Of a stretch of DNA of 5,289 nt, positions 1-5,289 are shown piece after piece. Source of the DNA: JBMYYE01 sp049609065 (GTDB lineage Bacteria; Pseudomonadota; Alphaproteobacteria; Rhodobacterales; Rhodobacteraceae); assembly GCA_049609065.1 (NCBI GenBank), contig JBMYYE010000130.1, positions 1 to 5,289 of the forward strand, written 5' to 3'. Every line of letters begins with the position of its first letter. The stretch's first letter is position 1. The notes under the pieces are model-generated. The model was not told the origin of the DNA and ran no database searches. It worked only from the letters and a program-made list of their open reading frames with translations. A program made the translations under genes and the position numbers.

Positions 1-624
1 CGCGCCGCAGCCGCCATTGAAGCCGGTCACTTCAAATCCCAAATCACGCCCGTTGATATAAAAATCCGCCGCGATACGGTATCCTTTGACACCGACGAGC
101 ACCCCAAAGCGACCTCAATCGACGCGCTTTCAGGTCTGCGCACCGTCTTTCAAAAAGACGGCACCGTCACCGCGGGCAACGCCTCTGGCATCAATGATGG
201 CGCGGCCGCCTTGGTTTTGGCGCGAGAAGAGGCTGCCGAGGCTGTGGGCCTCACCGCCAAAGCCCGCATTTTGGGCTATGCACATGCAGGTGTGCGCCCA
301 GAGGTCATGGGCATCGGTCCTGTGCCCGCCGTGCAAAACCTTTTGGCCAAAACGGGCCTTAGCATCGATGATTTTGATGTGATCGAATCCAACGAAGCTT
401 TCGCCGCTCAAGCGCTTGCTGTGAACAACGAGCTTGGCCTTGATCCTGCGAAGGTGAACCCAAATGGCGGGGCGATTGCCCTTGGGCATCCCGTCGGGGC
501 AACAGGTGCGATTATCACGGTAAAAGCGCTCTATGAGCTTGAGCGTATTGGCGGGTCTAAGGCCCTTATCACCATGTGTATCGGTGGCGGCCAGGGCATC
601 GCAATTGCGATCGAACGGATTTAA
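1..624 (+). CDS. Acetyl-CoA C-acyltransferase (thiolase), C-terminal part, 5' end outside window
   Basis: This is the last 207 codons of a thiolase, open from the first base and ending at TAA 622-624. Thiolases of about 390 residues join two acyl-CoA molecules or cleave 3-ketoacyl-CoA, using a nucleophilic Cys in the N-terminal half (outside this window) and a His and a second Cys in the C-terminal half. Visible here, numbered from the window start, are the NEAFA motif (Asn131), the GHPxGA motif with catalytic His163, and the CxGGGxG motif with Cys193 as general acid/base. The stretch reading DGTVTAGNASGINDGAAA (about residues 54-71) is also typical. The sequence resembles biosynthetic or broad-range BktB/PhaA-type enzymes, but the substrate cannot be fixed from this half. 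A hairpin terminator follows 16 bases after the stop, so this is probably the last gene of its transcript. No frameshift or missing motif is seen in the visible part. Confidence 0.95.
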   Translation, partial: RAAAAIEAGHFKSQITPVDIKIRRDTVSFDTDEHPKATSIDALSGLRTVFQKDGTVTAGNASGINDGAAALVLAREEAAEAVGLTAKARILGYAHAGVRPEVMGIGPVPAVQNLLAKTGLSIDDFDVIESNEAFAAQALAVNNELGLDPAKVNPNGGAIALGHPVGATGAIITVKALYELERIGGSKALITMCIGGGQGIAIAIERI

Positions 625-640
625 CTAAAATCCCTCAAAG

Positions 641-669
641 AAGGCCCCCACGCAATTAAGGGGGCCTTT
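641..669 (+). terminator. Rho-independent-type terminator after the thiolase gene
   Basis: A perfect 9-bp inverted repeat, AAGGCCCCC at 641-649 and GGGGGCCTT at 660-668, encloses a 10-base loop. It lies 16 bases downstream of the thiolase stop and 47 bases upstream of the kinase start. The stem is strong and GC-rich. The T-run after it is short (TTTA, partly inside the stem), so termination may be incomplete. It separates the thiolase transcript from the kinase gene. Confidence 0.75.
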
Positions 670-715
670 ACAATCATACACGTAAGGTCTGAGAAATTAA
701 CTTTGGGCCTATGCA

Positions 716-2881
716 ATGAATATCGACATCGGCAGTCAGCTTTCGAAGGAACGCCGCGCGCGCCTCGCCGCCGAGCGGCTCTTGGAGGTGCGCCAAGAGG
801 AACTTTTCAAAGCCAATGCAGAGCTCGGAAAACATGCGCGTCATCTTTCCGAAGAAATCGTTGAGACCAAGCAGACTACGATCAAGCTCCAAGACCAAAA
901 CGAAAAAGTACGCGCCGAGCTTGATGAAGCAACAGAAAAAGCCATCGACGCCGAGCGCCGCCTCTGGTCCGCGCTGGATCAAGCCGAAGATGGGCTCGCG
1001 CTTTTTGACGCGGAGGCGCGCCTCATTGTCGGCAACGAGGCCTTCATGGCACCGTTTGATGGCCTCGATGACATCAAGGTTGGCGTCACATTCGAAACGA
1101 TTTCTGCCCTTCTTATTCAAGAGGGGATTTTACATCTTCAAAACCTAACTCCCAGCGCGTGGCAGGAAAAACTGCATCACTTTTGGGCTGCTGGCAATGG
1201 GGCCGAACTCACCATTCAGCTTTGGACACGACAGTTTATTAAAATGATGCTGCGCGATGCGGGCAATGGGGATCGTGTTGTTATGGGCATCGACATCACA
1301 GATACCGTAAAGCGCGAGGCAGAGCTCAAAGATGCGCGCCACAAAGCCGAAGCCGCCAACCGCGCCAAATCCTCTTTCCTTGCGAATATGAGCCACGAAA
1401 TTCGCACCCCCATGAACGGTGTCGTGGGCATGGCCGATCTTATTCTTGATACTAAACTCAACGATGAACAGCGCCTCTATGTCGATACCATCAAAAATTC
1501 AGGCGAAGCGCTTTTGACAATCATCAATGATATCCTCGATTTTACTAAAATTGAGGCGAATAAATTATCTCTTCAGCCTGAGCCCTTTGACCTCGAACGC
1601 ACAATACAAGAAATCATCACACTCATGCACACAACCGCTTGGGAAAAATCGATCGATCTCATTATGGATTACGATATGTTTTTGCCCACCGAATTTATCG
1701 GGGATATGGGGCGTATTCGGCAAGTGCTTACGAACCTTATCGGCAATGCGATAAAATTCACGACCAAAGGCCAAGTCATCGTTCGTATAACTGGCGTGGA
1801 GAATCCGAAAACCAGCACCACGCGCCTACATCTCGCGATTGAAGACACGGGCATTGGCATCCCAAAAAGCAAGCTCAATCATATCTTTGAAGAATTCAAT
1901 CAAGTTGAAAATGAACGCAACCGCCAATTTGACGGAACGGGGCTTGGCCTCTCGATTTCCAAACGTTTGGTGACATTGATGGATGGTGACATCTGGGTCG
2001 ATTCCATTGAGGACCAAGGTTCCGTTTTTGGGTTCAACATCACTTTGCCCTCTACACCGAAGCCAGCAAACGATCTGGACACCACACCTGCCAAATCCTT
2101 ACTGCTCATCGGTCCACATAGCGCCTTGTTGGATGTCGCGATCAAAGTCTTTCGCTCGCAAAAAATCAACGTCACACGTTACGACACCAGTGATGACATG
2201 CCAGACACACCACCAGTAGATGCCTGCGCAGTTCTCATATCAAGCGCCCTCGGCCCTGATTGCCTAAAAGATCTCTCTGCCTTGCCAAAATCGACCAATG
2301 CTTTGCCGCGCATCTTATTGTCCCAATCTCCCTCAATTTCAATCGATCACAGCATCAAGTCAAAATTTGACCACATCCTGCAGCACCCGTTCCTAAGCCG
2401 TGACGCTCAAAAACTTTTTTCCAGCATAACGCAACCCACATGCCAACACCCAGATAAGGATGAAATCACCAGCCGCAAATTGCGCATCTTGGCCGCAGAA
2501 GACAACAAAACAAACCAGCTGGTTTTTAAAAAAATGCTCAAAGCCGTAAACGCGGAGATCGAAATCGTCGAAAACGGCCAGCGCGCTGTCGACCGATACG
2601 AAAATTTCCGCCCCGATTTAATTTTCATGGATATTTCAATGCCGATCATGGATGGGAAAACCGCCACCGCGCATATCCGCGATATAGAATCCCGCCTCGG
2701 GTTACCCCATTGTCCAATCACCGCCATGACGGCACATACCGTAACCGGAGACTGTGAAGAAATATTGGAGGCGGGACTTGATCATTATTTAACGAAGCCG
2801 CTTAAAAAATCGCTGATCTTGCAGGAAATCATAAAAGTAACGGACACCCATCCCGATATTGCCCCACCGCTTAGCGACTAA
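716..2881 (+). CDS. Soluble hybrid sensor histidine kinase with PAS-like domain and receiver
   Basis: This 721-residue protein senses an unknown signal and passes phosphate from His to Asp. Residues 9-83 form a charged heptad-like coiled coil, and about 84-196 look like a divergent PAS domain. HisKA has the SHEIRTPMNG motif with phospho-acceptor His227. The HATPase domain has an N box with Asn340/Asn344, a G1 box DTGIGI with Asp377, an F box IFEEF 390-394, and a G2 box GTGLGL 407-412. Residues about 460-565 resemble a receiver that has lost its key residues. A complete receiver follows with acidic Glu595/Asp596, phospho-acceptor Asp639, Thr672 and Lys694. No signal peptide or membrane helix is visible, so it should be cytoplasmic. 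There is no Hpt domain, so a separate phosphotransferase (ChpT-like, by family knowledge) is expected. ATG 716 is the first in-frame start after TAA 698-700. No clear Shine-Dalgarno precedes it. Its last 11 bases overlap the convergent crotonase gene. The signal and target are unknown. Confidence 0.95.
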   Translation: MNIDIGSQLSKERRARLAAERLLEVRQEELFKANAELGKHARHLSEEIVETKQTTIKLQDQNEKVRAELDEATEKAIDAERRLWSALDQAEDGLALFDAEARLIVGNEAFMAPFDGLDDIKVGVTFETISALLIQEGILHLQNLTPSAWQEKLHHFWAAGNGAELTIQLWTRQFIKMMLRDAGNGDRVVMGIDITDTVKREAELKDARHKAEAANRAKSSFLANMSHEIRTPMNGVVGMADLILDTKLNDEQRLYVDTIKNSGEALLTIINDILDFTKIEANKLSLQPEPFDLERTIQEIITLMHTTAWEKSIDLIMDYDMFLPTEFIGDMGRIRQVLTNLIGNAIKFTTKGQVIVRITGVENPKTSTTRLHLAIEDTGIGIPKSKLNHIFEEFNQVENERNRQFDGTGLGLSISKRLVTLMDGDIWVDSIEDQGSVFGFNITLPSTPKPANDLDTTPAKSLLLIGPHSALLDVAIKVFRSQKINVTRYDTSDDMPDTPPVDACAVLISSALGPDCLKDLSALPKSTNALPRILLSQSPSISIDHSIKSKFDHILQHPFLSRDAQKLFSSITQPTCQHPDKDEITSRKLRILAAEDNKTNQLVFKKMLKAVNAEIEIVENGQRAVDRYENFRPDLIFMDISMPIMDGKTATAHIRDIESRLGLPHCPITAMTAHTVTGDCEEILEAGLDHYLTKPLKKSLILQEIIKVTDTHPDIAPPLSD

Positions 2882-2885
2882 GCGG
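2867..2885. repeat. Palindrome holding the stop codons of two convergent genes
   Basis: CCGCTTAG at 2867-2874 and CTAAGCGG at 2878-2885 form a perfect 8-bp inverted repeat around the 3-base centre CGA. The kinase stop (TAA 2879-2881) lies in the right arm and the crotonase stop (TAA read from 2873-2871 on the minus strand) lies in the left arm. It could fold as a hairpin in both transcripts and act as a shared 3' end or mRNA stabiliser. Neither side has a T-run, so it is not a standard intrinsic terminator. The role is inferred; the structure is seen directly. Confidence 0.6.
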
Positions 2886-3506
2886 ATCACTCCCTTCGTC
2901 GATCATCGCTTTGATCGCGGCAACATGTGATGGCGCAGCTGTACCAACAGCACCGCAAAGCGCATATGCCGCTTCAATGACATCTTGATCCTCAACAATC
3001 TGGTCAATCAACCCAAACGCATACGCCTCTTGTGCTGAAATTTTTTGACCCGCCATCAAAATATATTTGGCGCGCGCAGGCCCAACCAGTTTTTTCAACC
3101 GCACAGGATCAGAAGGCTGCGGCAAAAATCCAAGCGCCATCACCGGATAGAAAAACTTGGCCTGAGGCACCGCTATACGCAGATCACATGCCAAGGCCAT
3201 GCCATTAGCACCCCCTGCCAAGGTTCCGTTCAGCGCCGCAATCGTCAAACACGGCAAGGCCGCAACCGCCGCAGACAAGCGTTCCCATACGTCACTGGTG
3301 GCGAGCCCGTTATGGGCCTCTTCCAAATCGGCCCCGGCCGAAAACACGCGCCCCGCCCCCGTGAGGATAAACGCATTACACGCCCCATTGGCCTTGGTTG
3401 CGACATCAATCAAATCTTCGATCATCTGTGTGGTTAATGAATTGGCCTTATCTGGACGATTAATCGTGACCGTCCAAATCCCGTTCGCCTTTTCAACATC
3501 AATCAT
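2871..3506 (-). CDS. Short enoyl-CoA hydratase/isomerase (crotonase) family protein with atypical active site
   Basis: This 211-residue protein has the crotonase fold. An N-terminal INRPDKANSL motif spans residues 15-24, the oxyanion-hole segment GRVFSAGADL spans 52-61, and a second segment, LNGTLAGGANGMALACD, spans 92-108. Crotonases stabilise acyl-CoA enolates in hydration, isomerisation, hydrolysis or decarboxylation. By eye alignment to rat mitochondrial enoyl-CoA hydratase, the two catalytic Glu (144 and 164) fall on Gly102 and Val122, so ordinary hydratase chemistry is doubtful. Family members are usually about 255-260 residues. This one stops after the AAIKAMIDEG helix and lacks the usual C-terminal helical part. 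The minus-strand sequence beyond the stop does not restore it in the same frame. The start at 3506 has an AGGAT Shine-Dalgarno (3517-3513) 6 bases upstream and overlaps the SDR stop by 8 bases, implying translational coupling. The substrate is unknown. Confidence 0.88.
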   Translation of the reverse strand: MIDVEKANGIWTVTINRPDKANSLTTQMIEDLIDVATKANGACNAFILTGAGRVFSAGADLEEAHNGLATSDVWERLSAAVAALPCLTIAALNGTLAGGANGMALACDLRIAVPQAKFFYPVMALGFLPQPSDPVRLKKLVGPARAKYILMAGQKISAQEAYAFGLIDQIVEDQDVIEAAYALCGAVGTAAPSHVAAIKAMIDEGSDPLSR

Positions 3507-4269
3507 GGGTATATCCTATTGCCTCTCTAAGCCACGTCTCACGAAGCTTTAATTCTTGACCAAGGTGAGGGTCCGCATCTGTTGTGCACATCCATAAAAA
3601 TGCTCTGGCGGGCCAGACGGGCGCGATGTGATCGGCCCAATTCAGGGTACTCACGGGATTAACCCCGGAGGCTTTGATCTCTTTTTGCATCTGCGTTGCA
3701 ACAGTTCCTGGCGACAAACCAAAGACGCGCACACCGTTTTTGACCTCTTCAAGATGAAGCGCCTGCGTGAGCATGGCAGCCGCCGCTTTTGCCGCACAAT
3801 AATGGCTCCATCCTTCAAGCGCTGCATGCGCCGCGCCCGAGGACACATTGATAATCGTACCCGCACCTTGGGCTTTCATATGGGGCAAAACCGCGCGAAT
3901 ACCGAAATATACCCCCATCAAATTCACATTCACCGTTTGCGCCCACGCAGCTGGATCAGAGGTTGCAATCCTTGATATCGGCTCAAGAACCCCAGCATTA
4001 TTCACCAAAACATCAATCCGCCCAAATTCGGTGTAGATGGCGTGAATAACGGCCTGTACATCGTCAAAATTTTCCACATCACAGGCAAAGGCCCGCGCCA
4101 AAGGTCCGATCTCTGCTGCAATCTTGTCAATTTCCCCATGAGACCGCGCCAGCAAAAAAACCTGCGCGCCCGCATTTGCAAACTCACGCGCTGCTGCTTC
4201 ACCAATCCCACGACTGGCCCCCGTGATGACCACGATTTTCCCTGCGATATCAGAATAATTATTCATCAT
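3499..4269 (-). CDS. SDR family NAD(P)-dependent oxidoreductase
   Basis: This is a 256-residue classical short-chain dehydrogenase/reductase that interconverts an alcohol and a carbonyl using NAD(P)H. It shows the cofactor motif TGASRGIG at residues 16-23, Asp64 in the ACDV turn, NNAG at 90-93, and a catalytic tetrad consistent with Asn116, Ser143 or Ser144, Tyr157 and Lys161 (YCAAK), followed by SPGTV at 186-190. Arg42 after the second beta strand hints at NADP preference, which is an inference. The length is normal for the family and no membrane segment is seen. It starts with two Met codons (4269 and 4266). A GAGG Shine-Dalgarno at 4278-4275 lies 5 bases before the first and 8 before the second, so either could be used. 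It is the first gene of a two-gene unit with the crotonase, whose start it overlaps by 8 bases. The substrate cannot be told; an acyl-CoA-linked role is suggested only by that partner. Confidence 0.93.
   Translation of the reverse strand: MMNNYSDIAGKIVVITGASRGIGEAAAREFANAGAQVFLLARSHGEIDKIAAEIGPLARAFACDVENFDDVQAVIHAIYTEFGRIDVLVNNAGVLEPISRIATSDPAAWAQTVNVNLMGVYFGIRAVLPHMKAQGAGTIINVSSGAAHAALEGWSHYCAAKAAAAMLTQALHLEEVKNGVRVFGLSPGTVATQMQKEIKASGVNPVSTLNWADHIAPVWPARAFLWMCTTDADPHLGQELKLRETWLREAIGYTHD
3513..3517 (-). promoter_or_regulatory. Shine-Dalgarno of the crotonase gene inside the SDR coding end
   Basis: On the minus strand the bases AGGAT lie 6 bases upstream of the ATG at 3506-3504. The site is within the last codons of the SDR gene, whose TGA stop (3501-3499) comes after the crotonase start. 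This fixes the crotonase start and supports coupled translation. Confidence 0.6.
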
Positions 4270-4434
4270 AGTGACCTCAGATATTGAACTCTTCTCTTAA
4301 CCATCCCAGATATGATCCCACAAGAACAGGTGGAAAATCACGGCTTGGGTATTTTGCACACCCGAACCTGCGCATGAGCTCGAATAAGTGATGGCGCGAC
4401 ACATATATGTTCTGCTAATCTGCCACCCAAACAC

Positions 4435-4450
4435 GCCACAATTTTGTGGC
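4435..4450. repeat. 16-base perfect palindrome upstream of pmbA, possible operator
   Basis: GCCACAA (4435-4441) and TTGTGGC (4444-4450) are perfect inverted repeats with a 2-base TT centre. The site ends 7 bases before the AAAGG Shine-Dalgarno of pmbA. The near-continuous symmetry suits a dimeric regulator better than a stable RNA hairpin, because a 2-base loop is strained. No regulator is identified, and chance occurrence is not excluded. Confidence 0.4.
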
Positions 4451-4457
4451 CCAATGC

Positions 4458-4462
4458 AAAGG
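4458..4462 (+). promoter_or_regulatory. Shine-Dalgarno that decides the pmbA start
   Basis: AAAGG lies 6 bases upstream of ATG 4469 and downstream of the competing in-frame ATG at 4454, so it favours the later start. Confidence 0.55.
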
Positions 4463-4468
4463 CCCGCT

Positions 4469-5289
4469 ATGTCACTCGAACGTCTTTCCGAACGCCTTTT
4501 GGATGCCGCAAAAAAAGCAGGCGCTGATGCCGCCGATTGTTTGGTTGTGGACGGGACGTCCACTTCCATCGATGTATTGAACGGATCTCTCGAACATGCG
4601 GAACGCTCCGAAGGTGTGGATCTTGGGCTCCGGGTTTTTGTCGGTAAATCCCAAGCCTGCGTATCCGCATCCGATCAAAGCGCTGACACAATTTCGCAAA
4701 TGGCCGCCCGCGCCGTAGCAATGGCCAAAGAAGCCCCCGAAGATCCATTCGCACGCCTTGCTCATGATGCGGAACTGTTTCACGGGACCGACGTGGCCGA
4801 CGCATTGGACCTCTATGATCCAAATGGCGAACCTGACCCTAAACTCCTGCAAGACGCGGCCCTTGCCGCAGAAGAGGCCGCGCGCGCCGTGGGTGGTGTG
4901 ACCAATGTGCAATCTGCGGGCGCGGGATATGGCCAAACCTCAATTCACCTCGCCACAAGCAACGGATTTTCCAATGGATACCGCCGCAGCCAAAATAGCC
5001 TATCTTGCGTCGCCATTGCGGGCAAAGATGCCACAATGGAACGCGATTATTACGGCGAAGGCCGAATTTACTTTAGCGACCTCGGCACTGCTGAGAGCAT
5101 AGGCACAACCGCAGGCACCCGCGCCGTGGAGCGCCTCAATCCGCAAAAAGCCCCTGCTGGCGCCTTCCCTGTTTTATTTGACGAACGCATTTCATCCTCG
5201 CTCATCGGACACATATTGGGGGCCACAAATGGGGCGGCGATTGCGCGTGGCTCTTCGTGGTTGCGAGACGCCAAAGACACTGAAATTTT
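4469..5289 (+). CDS. pmbA: TldD/PmbA family protein, PmbA (TldE) type, N-terminal part, 3' end outside window
   Basis: There are 273 complete codons, open to the right edge, against about 450 residues for E. coli PmbA. PmbA/TldE pairs with TldD in a cytoplasmic protease complex known in E. coli for maturing microcin B17 and degrading the antitoxin CcdA. TldD carries the zinc site and PmbA is its non-zinc partner. Matches to E. coli PmbA that I recognise include a LGLRVFVGKSQACVSASD-like strand region (residues 52-69), SNGY (168-171), NSLSCVAIA (176-184), the MERDY motif (190-194) and the RLNPQKAPAG region (222-231). These favour PmbA over TldD. ATG 4469 is chosen because AAAGG (4458-4462) sits 6 bases before it. 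An in-frame ATG at 4454 would add five residues but has a poor ribosome site. The divergent SDR unit has no evident functional link. The C-terminal half cannot be judged. Confidence 0.9.
   Translation, partial: MSLERLSERLLDAAKKAGADAADCLVVDGTSTSIDVLNGSLEHAERSEGVDLGLRVFVGKSQACVSASDQSADTISQMAARAVAMAKEAPEDPFARLAHDAELFHGTDVADALDLYDPNGEPDPKLLQDAALAAEEAARAVGGVTNVQSAGAGYGQTSIHLATSNGFSNGYRRSQNSLSCVAIAGKDATMERDYYGEGRIYFSDLGTAESIGTTAGTRAVERLNPQKAPAGAFPVLFDERISSSLIGHILGATNGAAIARGSSWLRDAKDTEI

Larger units (their letters stand above)
4270..4468. promoter_or_regulatory. Divergent intergenic region between the SDR and pmbA genes
   Basis: This 199-base gap separates the minus-strand SDR-crotonase unit from plus-strand pmbA, so it should carry the promoters of both. 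I see no convincing gene in it and no -35/-10 pair that I would defend in either direction. TTGCAC at 4354-4359 resembles a -35 box for the plus strand, but no good -10 box follows at the right spacing. Two perfect palindromes lie on the pmbA side: ACATATATGT (4401-4410) and a 16-base one at 4435-4450. The Shine-Dalgarno of the SDR gene is at 4278-4275 on the minus strand. Confidence 0.5.

Noticed and set aside
130..489. Minus-strand open frame of 119 codons across the thiolase
   Set aside because: It is antisense to strongly conserved thiolase motifs and its translation resembles no family I know.
674..1120. Minus-strand open frame of 148 codons over the kinase N-terminus
   Set aside because: It is a shadow of the coiled-coil coding sequence and lacks recognisable domains; the plus-strand frame is clearly the real one.
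2512..2525. Perfect 14-base palindrome AAACCAGCTGGTTT followed by T and A runs
   Set aside because: It lies inside the conserved start of the kinase receiver domain, where the codons are explained by protein sequence; no gene boundary is near, so a terminator or operator is unlikely.
2523..2534. T5-A7 run as a possible slippage or programmed frameshift site
   Set aside because: The reading frame continues through an intact receiver with all key residues, so no frameshift is needed to explain the protein. A similar A7 run in pmbA (4510-4516) is likewise in frame as Ala-Lys-Lys.
4345..4365. GGGT...ACCC imperfect inverted repeat in the divergent intergenic region
   Set aside because: Only four base pairs match and the outer bases do not extend it, which is expected by chance.
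4472..4936. Minus-strand open frame of 154 codons across the pmbA start
   Set aside because: The opposite strand carries a clear PmbA sequence; this frame is Cys/Gly/Arg-rich with no recognisable domain.
1..5289. Possible defence system, mobile element or CRISPR array
   Set aside because: No direct-repeat array, transposase, integrase, nuclease, toxin or tRNA-adjacent junction is seen; all clear genes are metabolic, signalling or PmbA-type.

Overview
The window looks like ordinary chromosomal DNA of an alphaproteobacterium, most likely a roseobacter-type Rhodobacteraceae. This is inferred from moderate GC with many GC-ending codons, the style of the histidine kinase N-terminus, and the BktB-like thiolase and PmbA sequences. 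No database search was possible. I see no tRNA, rRNA, CRISPR array, insertion sequence, phage gene or obvious transferred island.

Layout: (1) 1-624, plus strand, the C-terminal half of an acetyl-CoA C-acyltransferase (thiolase) that enters from the left, followed by a hairpin terminator at 641-669. (2) 716-2881, plus strand, a 721-residue soluble hybrid histidine kinase: coiled coil, PAS-like domain, HisKA, HATPase, a degenerate receiver-like segment, and an intact receiver. (3) 2871-4269, minus strand, a two-gene unit of a classical short-chain dehydrogenase/reductase followed, with an 8-base overlap, by a short and catalytically atypical crotonase-fold protein. The kinase and crotonase genes converge and overlap by 11 bases inside a perfect 8-bp-stem palindrome that holds both stop codons. 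(4) 4270-4468, a 199-base divergent intergenic region with two short perfect palindromes. (5) 4469 to the right edge, plus strand, the N-terminal 273 residues of a PmbA/TldE-type protein.

The thiolase, SDR and crotonase belong to families that handle acyl-CoA or related carbonyl intermediates (beta-oxidation, polyhydroxyalkanoate or branched-acid metabolism). They lie on both sides of the kinase, but on opposite strands and in separate transcription units, so a shared pathway is only suggestive. The kinase has no Hpt domain and no partner response regulator in the window, so its output probably goes through a histidine phosphotransferase elsewhere. PmbA/TldE works with TldD in peptide processing, and nothing here links it to the neighbouring genes.

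I found no clear new system. The points most worth a second look are the crotonase that appears to lack both canonical catalytic glutamates and the usual C-terminus, the degenerate receiver in the kinase, the palindrome shared by the two convergent stop codons, and the 16-base palindrome just upstream of pmbA.
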